Positions 1 to 7,106 of a stretch of 45,034 nt of DNA are shown piece by piece. The notes under the pieces were generated by a model. That model was given only the letters and a program-made list of their open reading frames with translations, ran no database searches and was not told where the DNA came from. The first letter of the stretch is position 1. Each line of letters opens with the position of its first letter. Source of the DNA: a virus; IMG/VR virus record IMGVR_UViG_3300030101_004471, positions 1 to 45,034 of that record; one strand, given 5' to 3'. Both the position numbers and the translations under genes were made by a program.

Positions 1-12
1 TCAGCTGACCCG

Positions 13-75
13 GCCGGTCGATTGCGACCGGCGCGCCGCGGCTCGCGGCCCGGGCCGCTAGCAAACGCTAGCAAG
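13..75. repeat. GC-rich palindromes and short tandem repeat
   Basis: Positions 13-32 form a perfect 8-bp stem (GCCGGTCG/CGACCGGC) with an ATTG loop. Positions 45-58 are a perfect 14-bp palindrome (GCGGCCCGGGCCGC). Positions 56-65 and 66-75 are a tandem repeat of CGCTAGCAA plus A or G. No T-tract follows, so these are not ordinary intrinsic terminators. Being close upstream of terL they could belong to a packaging recognition region, but the sequence alone does not show this. Frame 1 is open from 1 to a TAA at 94-96, so part of this may instead be the end of a gene entering from outside the window. Confidence 0.5.
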
Positions 76-117
76 GGCCATGTTTCTGACAAATAATCCT
101 GTGAAAAATGATATGAC

Positions 118-133
118 TGTTTCACGTGAAACA
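118..133. promoter_or_regulatory. parS: Perfect parS-type ParB binding site
   Basis: The 16 bases TGTTTCACGTGAAACA are a perfect palindrome and match all 16 positions of the conserved bacterial chromosomal parS consensus bound by ParB/Spo0J. The site lies in the noncoding region 109 bp before terL. No parA or parB gene is present in the window, so the likely ligand is the host ParB or a phage ParB encoded elsewhere. Other CACGTG hexamers in the window lie inside genes and lack the flanking arms. The match is seen directly; binding and function are inferred. Confidence 0.85.
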
Positions 134-152
134 TTGCCTAATTATTAGGCAA
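134..152. repeat. Inverted repeat abutting parS
   Basis: TTGCCTAA and TTAGGCAA form a perfect 8-bp inverted repeat separated by TTA. With one mismatch-bulge the symmetry extends outward (ACAT/ATGT). It starts directly after the parS palindrome and ends three bases before the first GTTC of the LexA-like box. It could be an operator half-site pair for a phage regulator, or a weak hairpin in a transcript from further upstream. Confidence 0.5.
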
Positions 153-154
153 AT

Positions 155-169
155 GTTCAATACTTGTTC
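155..169. promoter_or_regulatory. LexA-like (SOS) box, alphaproteobacterial type
   Basis: GTTC at 155-158 and GTTC at 166-169 are separated by exactly seven bases, the direct-repeat form GTTC-N7-GTTC described for LexA of alphaproteobacteria. The second GTTC overlaps the predicted -35 hexamer of the terL promoter, a position from which a repressor would block transcription. An eight-base match is expected about once by chance in 45 kb counting both strands, so the support comes mainly from its location. Confidence 0.45.
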
Positions 170-192
170 ACTGCCAAATAAATGTGCATATT
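164..192 (+). promoter_or_regulatory. Predicted sigma70-type late promoter for terL operon
   Basis: TTGTTC (164-169) and CATATT (187-192) are spaced by 17 bases, as in sigma70 -35/-10 elements; each is an imperfect match. It points to terL, whose ATG is 34 bases after the -10. The -35 overlaps the LexA-like box, and the -10 lies inside the inverted repeat at 183-200. Confidence 0.4.
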
Positions 193-200
193 TTTGCACA
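183..200. promoter_or_regulatory. Inverted repeat over the -10 element
   Basis: TGTGCA (183-188) and TGCACA (195-200) are a perfect 6-bp inverted repeat with spacer TATTTT. It covers the predicted -10 of the terL promoter, so it could be an operator for a second dimeric regulator; alternatively it is a small hairpin in the leader RNA. No regulator gene that would obviously bind it is visible. Confidence 0.35.
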
Positions 201-226
201 GTATTTGACCATTTCAGGGGCCCCCG

Positions 227-1672
227 ATGGATGTATCTGATCAGGAGTTAAAGCTTAAACTCCGTCTCGCTCAGATCGAGAAAAGAGAAGCTTGTCAGGA
301 CGAGTTTCTTCCGTTTGTAAAATCTATGTGGCCGGAGTTCATAGCTGGCAGGCACCACCACATAATCGCTGAAAAGCTTGAACGTGTGGCGAGCGGCGAT
401 CTCAAGCGCCTGATCATCAACATGGCCCCGAGGCACACGAAGTCTGAGTTCGCATCCTTCTTGTTTCCGGCATGGATGATGGGCAAGAACCCGAAGATGA
501 AAATCATTCAGGCTACCCACACGACGGAACTTGCGGTTAACTTTGGACGTAAGACGAAAAACTTGATTGACAGTGACGAGTACAAGGAGGTGTTCCCGGA
601 TGTTAAATTGGCTGCTGACAGTAAAGCTTCTGGTCGTTGGGACACTGCTTCTGGCGGGATGTACTACGCCGTGGGGGTGGGATCCAACCTTGCCGGGCGT
701 GGTGGCGACTTGGTGATTATCGATGACCCGCACTCGGAGCAGACGGCCATGTCGGCCAACGGTTTTGATGATGCGTGGGACTGGTACACCGGGGGCCCCC
801 GGCAGCGTCTCCAGCCGGGCGGCAGTATAGTTCTGGTCCAGACCCGGTGGTCCGAGAAGGACATGACGGGGCAGTTGCTCCGTGCAATGGCTAAAGATCC
901 GCTAGCAGACCAGTGGGAAGTTGTAGAGCTCCCAGCCATTTTTGATGACGACAAGCCCTGTTGGCCGGAGTTCTGGTCTCTTGAGGATTTGACCGCGGTC
1001 CGCGCATCTATACCTCCGAGCAAGTGGAACGCGCAGTATCAGCAGAACCCGACGGGCGAGGAGAACGCGATCATTCCTCGTCAGTGGTGGAAGAAGTGGG
1101 AGAAGGACAACATCCCGAATCTGGAATATGTAATCCAGAGCTATGATACGGCGTTCTCGAAACGCGAGACTGCCGACTATTCGGCGATCACGACTTGGGG
1201 TGTTTTCAGGCCAGAGGAGATTGGGGGCCCTCCGGGACTCATACTTTTGGACAGCACGAAGGGGCGGTGGGACTTTCCTGATCTCAAACAAAAGGCTTTG
1301 GAGCAGTATAAGTATTGGGACCCCGACACCGTCATCGTAGAAGCCAAGGCTTCTGGTATGCCTTTGACTCACGAACTACGAAACATGGGGATTCCTGTTG
1401 TTAACTTTACGCCTAGTAAGGGTAATGATAAGGTTACGCGAGTTCATTCTGTATCGCCGTTGTTTGAAGCGGGCATGGTTTGGGCCCCCGACACCACCTT
1501 CGCCGACGAGATGATTGAGGAGGTGGCGGCGTTCCCTAACGGGGAGCATGACGACTTGGTCGATAGCATGACGCAGGCTTTGATGCGTTATCGGCAGGGG
1601 AACTTTGTACAGTTGCCCAGTGACGATTGGGACGATGAGGACACGGGAATGCAAGTTAGGGCATATTACTGA
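227..1672 (+). CDS. terL: Terminase large subunit
   Basis: ATP-driven motor and nuclease that packages phage DNA through the portal. The N-terminal ATPase shows a Walker-A-like loop APRHTKSE (about residues 67-74) and Walker B LVIIDD (162-167). The C-terminal RNase-H-like nuclease shows the acidic residues expected: D307 in SYDTAF, E372 in VEAKASG and D442/D443 in HDDLVDS. The 481-residue length is normal for the family. The ATG at 227 has an AGGGG Shine-Dalgarno six bases upstream. It heads the long plus-strand virion operon. No small terminase gene is seen beside it; upstream is noncoding control DNA. Confidence 0.97.
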   Translation: MDVSDQELKLKLRLAQIEKREACQDEFLPFVKSMWPEFIAGRHHHIIAEKLERVASGDLKRLIINMAPRHTKSEFASFLFPAWMMGKNPKMKIIQATHTTELAVNFGRKTKNLIDSDEYKEVFPDVKLAADSKASGRWDTASGGMYYAVGVGSNLAGRGGDLVIIDDPHSEQTAMSANGFDDAWDWYTGGPRQRLQPGGSIVLVQTRWSEKDMTGQLLRAMAKDPLADQWEVVELPAIFDDDKPCWPEFWSLEDLTAVRASIPPSKWNAQYQQNPTGEENAIIPRQWWKKWEKDNIPNLEYVIQSYDTAFSKRETADYSAITTWGVFRPEEIGGPPGLILLDSTKGRWDFPDLKQKALEQYKYWDPDTVIVEAKASGMPLTHELRNMGIPVVNFTPSKGNDKVTRVHSVSPLFEAGMVWAPDTTFADEMIEEVAAFPNGEHDDLVDSMTQALMRYRQGNFVQLPSDDWDDEDTGMQVRAYY

Positions 1673-2412
1673 TGGAAGAAAAGGGCATAGGTTCGTTCTT
1701 CGCGGACTTCGTAACTGGCAACGCGCCCTCTGACCAACTGAACGCGCTTCGCGAATCTGCTCGAATGGGCGACCCGATGGGGCAAGCTATTTATGGCGAT
1801 GAGCCCACTTTTATGGAGCGGTTGATAACGGAGTATAATTATCCGGCATCTATTCCCATGCAGGATGAAGAGGGTTTCGCGGTTATGGATTCGAATACCG
1901 GTCGTCAGAAAATGATGATTGCCACTGATTTTAATCTTCCGGAGTATATGAGAACGGAGCGCCCTCGGCAGGACATGCCAACTTATGGTGAGTTGGAAGA
2001 TGCGCGGTCCCATGCTCTGGCATCGGCAGAGTTGGCTCGTCGGTATGGGCCGGACACCGCTCAAACTGTTTCAACCATAAAAGAGGGCATAGAGATGCTT
2101 CCTCTTGCGGGGTCTTCTAAGTTTGGCGATGTTGCGATGGACATTCGTAACAACACCGTTGGGATACAGCTATTTCGAGAGGCGGGGATGAACAACTCTC
2201 CAAGAGAGCTTGCTCGCATGGTTGATAACAAGGTTTTCGAGCAGTTGGACATTATTTTGGGCAGGACGCCTGCTGAGCAGACCACGCCAGCGTCTGATCA
2301 ACCGGACGCTAAGTATAACTTTGAATCGCCGGAGGGCGGGATAGATGTTTATTTCCCAAGGGACCGGGAAGGGTTTTTTGACACCAGCTATATTTATGAT
2401 GGGAAAAAGTGA
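1672..2412 (+). CDS. Conserved-looking protein of unknown function between terL and portal
   Basis: Not recognised. The 246-residue product is soluble, without membrane segments or signal peptide. The central part (about 105-200) is predicted mostly helical; the N-terminal third is polar and acidic. Its start overlaps the terL stop (TGATG), so it is translationally coupled and almost certainly expressed with terL. The position between terL and portal suggests a role in packaging or head assembly, but no motif supports a specific function. A small-terminase role is possible only by position; no helix-turn-helix is evident. Confidence 0.8.
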   Translation: MEEKGIGSFFADFVTGNAPSDQLNALRESARMGDPMGQAIYGDEPTFMERLITEYNYPASIPMQDEEGFAVMDSNTGRQKMMIATDFNLPEYMRTERPRQDMPTYGELEDARSHALASAELARRYGPDTAQTVSTIKEGIEMLPLAGSSKFGDVAMDIRNNTVGIQLFREAGMNNSPRELARMVDNKVFEQLDIILGRTPAEQTTPASDQPDAKYNFESPEGGIDVYFPRDREGFFDTSYIYDGKK

Positions 2413-2456
2413 CCTACGCTCTTGTCTATGTTAGGTTGACGTAAAGGAGATTATAA

Positions 2457-4889
2457 ATGGCGCGTGAACCGATTGCCGGGATGGTAGAAACTACGGTCCC
2501 TTCGCAGCTTGATTCGGATGATCTGGCGGCAGAGGTAGAGCTGGAGCTCCCGGGTAGCCAAGAGTCTGTGGCTTTTGAAGGCATGGCCGAGGGCATGGAC
2601 ATTGAGATTGTGCCCGAGGACGACGGCGGTGTTGTAATTGACTTTGACCCGCAAGACCAGCGCGGGAAAAATGATGACTTTTATGCGAACTTAGCAGAGG
2701 AAATGCCAGATCGTGAGCTCGGGCGTATTGCCAGTGAGCTTCTGGGCGAGTTCGATGCTAACAAAGCGAGCCGACAGGAGTGGGAGGATGCTTACGCCAA
2801 CGGTTTGGAGCTTCTTGGTTTCTCCTACGAGGAGAGAACCCAGCCGTTCCGAGGAGCTACCGGTGTTACGCATCCCCTGCTCGCAGAGGCTGCTACACAA
2901 TTCCAAGCGCAAGCCTTTAACGAGTTGCTGCCAGCGTCTGGCCCAGTGCGTACTGCGATCATCGGAAGTGAAACTAGAGAAAAACAACAGCAGTCTGACC
3001 GCGTAAGACAGTTTATGAACTACTACATCACGAATGTGATGGAGGAGTACACGCCTGAACTGGACCAGATGCTGTTTTATTTGCCGTTGGCGGGCAGCAC
3101 GTTCAAGAAGATATACTATGACGAGACCATGGACCGCGCTGTAAGCAAGTTTGTGCCTGTTGAGCAGCTTGTTGTGCCGTATGAAACGTCAGATTTAGAG
3201 ACTTGCCCCAATATTACGCAGGTTTTGCGTATGTCGCTCAACGATTTGCGTAAAAAGCAGGTTGCAGGCTTCTATTTGGAAATGGATGTCCTTCCGGCGC
3301 AGTCCGATTTGGGCACCGTGACCAGTGAGATTGAGCGTATTGACGGTGTTTCGCCGTCTCAGATCGATTATGACTGCACTTTGCTCGAATGCCACGTTGA
3401 TTTGGACCTTGAGGGGTACGAGGACACCGATGAAGACGGTGAACCGACCGGGATTAAGGTGCCATACGTGGTCACCATTAGTCAGGACAACGGTCAAATC
3501 TTGTCAATTCGTCGAAATTACCGCGAGGACGACGAAAACAAGAAGAAAATCCAGTATTTTGTGCACTATAAGTTCCTTCCGGGCTTTGGTTTCTACGGTT
3601 TGGGGCTTATTCACACGATTGGCGGGCTGTCACGGACCGCCACGGCGGCACTGAGGCAGTTAATCGATGCTGGTACGTTGTCCAACCTCCCAGCGGGCTT
3701 CAAAGCCCGCGGACTACGGATCAGAGATGACGATGACCCGCTTCAGCCCGGTGAGTTTCGCGATGTGGACGCTCCCGGAGGGGCTATCCGTGACAGCCTG
3801 ATGCCGCTGCCCTTCAAAGGCCCCGATCAGACGCTATTTAACCTTCTTGGTTTCGTGGTGGACGCTGGTCGGCGCTTTGCAACCATCACAGACATGAAAG
3901 TTGGCGATGGCAACGATCAGGCGGCGGTTGGAACGACGCTTGCTCTGATTGAGCAGGGTTCTCGGGTGATGAGCGCGGTCCACAAGCGGCTTCATTACGC
4001 CATGCGGCTTGAATTTAAGATTTTGTCGCGTGTGATGGCAGAAAGTCTGCCGCCGGAGTACCCGTATGCGGTTGAAGGCGCGGAATCCGCGGTCAAACAG
4101 ACGGATTTTGATGATCGCGTGGATGTTTTGCCGGTCTCTGACCCGAATGTGTTCAGTCAGGCGCAGCGGATTACGCTGGCGCAGACCAAGTTGCAGTTGG
4201 CTGGTGCGGCTCCTGAGATGCACAACATGCACGAGGTATATCGTGACATGTACGACGCTCTGGGCGTTAAGGATGTTGATCGGATCATGCGTAGGATTCC
4301 TGATGAGGAGCCGACACCCAAGGATCCTGCACAGGAAAATATTGACGCCATGGATATGATCCCTCTGAAGGCGTTTGAGGGTCAGGAGCATCAGGCGCAC
4401 ATCATGGCGCACATGGTCTTCGGCTCCACTCCTATGGTGGCCGGTATGCCTGCCATGGCGATGGCGCTTCAGAAACACATCATGGAGCACGTGCAGATTG
4501 CTGCACGGGAGCAGGCGGCAGTTGTCTTCTTGCAGGGCAGGCAGCAGGCTGGTGGAGCTCCGGCCTCAGAGGAAGAGATGATGCAGATTGAGGGCCTGAC
4601 CGCTCAATTTGTTGCTGAGGGTATGCAGCAGGTCAAGCAGCTCTCGCAGCAGGTATCTGGTCAGGGGCCCGATCCGTTGGTCAAGCTCAAGGAGCAGGAG
4701 CTTCAGATTCGTGCACAGTCCGAGCAGGCCGACGCACAAAACGACGCGGCAAAGCTCAATCTGGAAGCACAAGGCCAACAGATGCGGTCCGATCAATTCC
4801 AGCAGCGGTTGGCGAGCCAAGAGCGGCAGACCGCGGCACGTATAGATGCTGCCATGCAGCGTGAATTTATTAAAGGAAGGGGTCAGTAA
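2457..4889 (+). CDS. Portal protein (podovirus type)
   Basis: Forms the dodecameric ring at the head vertex through which DNA enters and leaves. The 810-residue protein has an acidic N-terminus, a central conserved portal region (about 70-560, with phrases such as RQEWEDAY, PFRGATGVTHP and YLPLAGSTFKK) and a long Gln/Ala-rich helical C-terminus (about 690-810) resembling the barrel of P22-like portals. The start has a strong AAGGAG site nine bases upstream. Size and gene order after terL support the call. Confidence 0.93.
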   Translation: MAREPIAGMVETTVPSQLDSDDLAAEVELELPGSQESVAFEGMAEGMDIEIVPEDDGGVVIDFDPQDQRGKNDDFYANLAEEMPDRELGRIASELLGEFDANKASRQEWEDAYANGLELLGFSYEERTQPFRGATGVTHPLLAEAATQFQAQAFNELLPASGPVRTAIIGSETREKQQQSDRVRQFMNYYITNVMEEYTPELDQMLFYLPLAGSTFKKIYYDETMDRAVSKFVPVEQLVVPYETSDLETCPNITQVLRMSLNDLRKKQVAGFYLEMDVLPAQSDLGTVTSEIERIDGVSPSQIDYDCTLLECHVDLDLEGYEDTDEDGEPTGIKVPYVVTISQDNGQILSIRRNYREDDENKKKIQYFVHYKFLPGFGFYGLGLIHTIGGLSRTATAALRQLIDAGTLSNLPAGFKARGLRIRDDDDPLQPGEFRDVDAPGGAIRDSLMPLPFKGPDQTLFNLLGFVVDAGRRFATITDMKVGDGNDQAAVGTTLALIEQGSRVMSAVHKRLHYAMRLEFKILSRVMAESLPPEYPYAVEGAESAVKQTDFDDRVDVLPVSDPNVFSQAQRITLAQTKLQLAGAAPEMHNMHEVYRDMYDALGVKDVDRIMRRIPDEEPTPKDPAQENIDAMDMIPLKAFEGQEHQAHIMAHMVFGSTPMVAGMPAMAMALQKHIMEHVQIAAREQAAVVFLQGRQQAGGAPASEEEMMQIEGLTAQFVAEGMQQVKQLSQQVSGQGPDPLVKLKEQELQIRAQSEQADAQNDAAKLNLEAQGQQMRSDQFQQRLASQERQTAARIDAAMQREFIKGRGQ

Positions 4890-4910
4890 CCCCTCTACGG
4901 GAACGGGAAC

Positions 4911-5384
4911 ATGGTGGATCCGGTAACGGCGATGGCGACCGCTTCGGCGGCATTTGGGGCCATCAAAAAAGGGTTTGCTATAGGTCGGGACATCGAGGCG
5001 ATGGCATCCGACCTTTCGCGCTGGATGGGTGCATTATCAGACCTAGATCAAGCCGAAAAAGAGGCTAAAAATCCCCCTATTTTCAAGAAGCTATTCGGCG
5101 GCAAGACCGTCGAACAAGAAGCTATTGAAATCTTTGCATCCAAGAAAAAGGCGCAGAAACAGCGTCAAGAACTTCAGCAGTGGATTCAATTCACAATGGG
5201 GCAATCTCATTGGGACGAGTTGATACGCATGGAGGGTCGAATACGAAAACAGAGGCAGGAGACCTTGTACGCCCAAAGAGAGCGGCGTCGTAAGTTTGTA
5301 GAAATTGTCTCTATAATGTTTTTTATTTTGGCGGTCTTTGCGTTCATTTTCTTCTTGATTTGGTTATACGTTCAGCGGGGGTAG
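4911..5384 (+). CDS. Membrane-anchored coiled-coil protein, unknown function
   Basis: A 157-residue protein with a helical, charged body (about 45-128, rich in K, Q, E and R) and one clear C-terminal transmembrane segment (about 129-152, IMFFILAVFAFIFFLIW) followed by a short basic tail. The N-terminus contains an Ala/Gly-rich helix (1-25) that may touch the membrane. It begins a group of small membrane proteins leading to the holin and endolysin, so a role in lysis or membrane association is plausible, but no family is recognised. Confidence 0.75.
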   Translation: MVDPVTAMATASAAFGAIKKGFAIGRDIEAMASDLSRWMGALSDLDQAEKEAKNPPIFKKLFGGKTVEQEAIEIFASKKKAQKQRQELQQWIQFTMGQSHWDELIRMEGRIRKQRQETLYAQRERRRKFVEIVSIMFFILAVFAFIFFLIWLYVQRG

Positions 5385-5386
5385 CG

Positions 5387-5698
5387 ATGGCTAAGAAGTT
5401 TCAACCGGATACGTCATATGCTCAGTATGATCTTGATGGCGATGGTGAGATCACGGATGAGGAGTTGGCTCATGCCAAGGAGATACGACAGGCTGAGCAC
5501 GAGATGCGTAAGCTGCGGGCCCAGCGGCGTATGGCAACTGCTAGTTTGGTTGCCATGGGAGCGTTTACTGCGGCCATGTTTTTTGTGGAGATAGAGCGGG
5601 TAGAGGCTTTGTCCGACATCAGTAACTTGTTTTACATCAGTGGCGCAGGCATTGTGGGGGCGTTTATGGGCGCTACTGCTTGGATGTCTAAGCGGTGA
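5387..5698 (+). CDS. Small membrane protein with EF-hand calcium loop
   Basis: 103 residues starting at the ATG two bases after the previous stop. Residues 15-26 (DLDGDGEITDEE) form a canonical 12-residue EF-hand loop with D15, D17, D19, E21 and E26 as ligands. A basic helix follows (about 31-49), then two transmembrane segments (about 51-67 and 80-100). Calcium binding is a sound inference from the loop; the biological role is unknown. A longer reading frame starting at a TTG at 5360 exists, but this ATG fits the spacing better. Confidence 0.75.
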   Translation: MAKKFQPDTSYAQYDLDGDGEITDEELAHAKEIRQAEHEMRKLRAQRRMATASLVAMGAFTAAMFFVEIERVEALSDISNLFYISGAGIVGAFMGATAWMSKR

Positions 5699-5922
5699 TT
5701 GATGCGTTTCTTCTGTTGGTTTACCTCGGAACGGGGGAGTTTCGTAAACTAGAGTCCGGTAACATGTATTTTTACTCTGTTACCGAATGTAATTATTTTG
5801 CAAATCAGGTCTCCAAGAGATACGGCAATTATCGTTATATCCAGAACATGGACCCCAAGGACCGTGTCACAGCGTATTGTATTCCAAAACAGGTGGACCC
5901 TGAGAGAATAAAGGTTTATTGA
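5695..5922 (+). CDS. Small hypothetical protein with hydrophobic N-terminus
   Basis: 75 residues starting at a GTG that overlaps the previous stop (GTGA), suggesting translational coupling. The first about 12 residues are hydrophobic (AFLLLVYLG) and the rest is aromatic-rich with two cysteines. The position just before holin and endolysin would fit a spanin-like or other lysis accessory protein, but no lipobox or clear transmembrane span of full length is seen, so the function is left open. Confidence 0.6.
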   Translation: MIDAFLLLVYLGTGEFRKLESGNMYFYSVTECNYFANQVSKRYGNYRYIQNMDPKDRVTAYCIPKQVDPERIKVY

Positions 5923-5988
5923 TGATAATGTGGGACATGCACAATAGAACTACGCCGGAACAAGCGGAAGCTAACAGGAGAAGGCGAG

Positions 5989-6384
5989 ATGCTGCAAGCA
6001 CTGATCGGCCCCGTGACGGGGCTTCTGGACAAGTTCGTAGAGGACAAGGACCAGAAAGCGAAGCTGGCTCACGAGATAGCCACCATGGCGGAGAAACACG
6101 CTCACGAAGCGTCCATGGGTCAGATAGAGATCAACAAGGCCGAGGCTCAACATAGATCTGTATTCGTCGCCGGTTGGCGGCCTTTTCTTGGTTGGGGGCT
6201 AGCTACAGCCATGATTTGGCATTTTGTTTTAGCGCCAGTTACCATGTTTGGCTTTGCATATGCGGGCATGGAAGCCCCGGACTTGCCAACATTTGACATG
6301 GACAGCTTGATGACTGTTCTGTTAGGCATGTTGGGTCTTGGCGGTCTTAGGACTGTAGAAAAAGTCAAGGGTCTTACAAAGTAA
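5989..6384 (+). CDS. Holin, GTA-type three-transmembrane family
   Basis: Predicted to form pores in the inner membrane that release the endolysin and time lysis. The 131-residue protein has an amphipathic N-terminal helix (about 1-50), the WRPFLGWG motif (63-70) typical of the 3TM holins found in gene-transfer agents, and hydrophobic segments at about 66-91 and 105-120. Its AGGAG site lies in the 66-nt gap after the preceding gene, and it overlaps the endolysin gene by one base, giving a classical holin-endolysin pair. Confidence 0.85.
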   Translation: MLQALIGPVTGLLDKFVEDKDQKAKLAHEIATMAEKHAHEASMGQIEINKAEAQHRSVFVAGWRPFLGWGLATAMIWHFVLAPVTMFGFAYAGMEAPDLPTFDMDSLMTVLLGMLGLGGLRTVEKVKGLTK

Positions 6385-6908
6385 TGGAAGCAAACTTCTT
6401 CAAAAGTCTTGAGATGGTGTTGAAGCACGAGGGTGGTTTTGTGGATCACCCGGACGATCCGGGGGGCGCTACTAACAAAGGGATTACGCACAAGACGTAT
6501 TCCGACTTCCTTGGTCGCCCTCTTGAAGATGTGAATGAGCTCAAAAACATTCCGGACGAACATGTAGAGCTGATCTACAAGGAGGGTTATTGGGACAGGG
6601 TCAAGGGGGACCAGCTCCCTTCGGGGGTGGATTTTTGCACCTTTGATTGGGCTGTGAATAGCGGTCCGGGTCGTGCGGCCAAGGCTTTACAGAAATCTGT
6701 GATGGTTGTGCAGGACGGGGCGATAGGCCCGCGGACGTTAGCTGCGGTTGAAGAGAAAGATCCGATGCAGATTATTGAAGACATTACGGGTGAACGGGAG
6801 CAGTTCTATAAGTCGCTCAAGACTTTTGACACGTTTGGCAAGGGCTGGTTACGTCGAAACGATGAGACATGCGAGTATGCTTTGTTGCTCGCGGGAGGTA
6901 TGACATAA
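6384..6908 (+). CDS. Endolysin, GH108 muramidase
   Basis: Cleaves host peptidoglycan glycan strands at lysis. The 174-residue protein shows the GH108 signature near the N-terminus, KHEGGFVDHPDDPGG, with the catalytic glutamate E16, followed by GGATNKGIT (27-35). The C-terminal half (from about 95, GAIGPRTL around 120) matches the small peptidoglycan-binding domain usually fused to this family. There is no signal peptide, so export depends on the holin just upstream. Confidence 0.92.
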   Translation: MEANFFKSLEMVLKHEGGFVDHPDDPGGATNKGITHKTYSDFLGRPLEDVNELKNIPDEHVELIYKEGYWDRVKGDQLPSGVDFCTFDWAVNSGPGRAAKALQKSVMVVQDGAIGPRTLAAVEEKDPMQIIEDITGEREQFYKSLKTFDTFGKGWLRRNDETCEYALLLAGGMT

Positions 6909-7106
6909 GTGGATGAAGTCTTCTTTGCTGACGCTGTCCTACGAATTGTAAGGGACAGGCGGTTGACAGTTCAGGACTCGTTGGTTTACGACAACGTCAA
7001 GAACATGGAGCAGTATCGTGAGCTCATGGGCAATCTCAAAGCCCTAGATCACGTGGAACAGGAACTCAAGAGCCTGCTAGATAAACAGGAGCGCAACGAT
7101 GGTTGA
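6909..7106 (+). CDS. Small helical hypothetical protein
   Basis: 65 residues beginning with a GTG directly after the endolysin stop; it overlaps the start of the GroES-like gene by eight bases. The sequence is charged and predicted to be almost entirely helical, ending in a short coiled-coil-like stretch (about 36-62). No family is recognised. The tight packing with neighbours supports it as a real gene. Confidence 0.6.
   Translation: MDEVFFADAVLRIVRDRRLTVQDSLVYDNVKNMEQYRELMGNLKALDHVEQELKSLLDKQERNDG

Noticed and set aside
86-114. Alternative promoter before parS (CTGACA, 17 bases, TGATAT)
   Set aside because: The -10 matches only three of six positions and no gene starts at a suitable distance.
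5922-6155. Plus-strand frame encoding an Arg/Gly/Ser-rich 77-residue product
   Set aside because: It overlaps most of the holin gene's first half in another frame and its composition after about residue 22 is that of a shadow; only its start (overlapping the previous stop) looks gene-like.
7040-7062. Second possible parS-like site (CACGTG with partial right arm)
   Set aside because: The left arm does not match and it lies inside a coding region.
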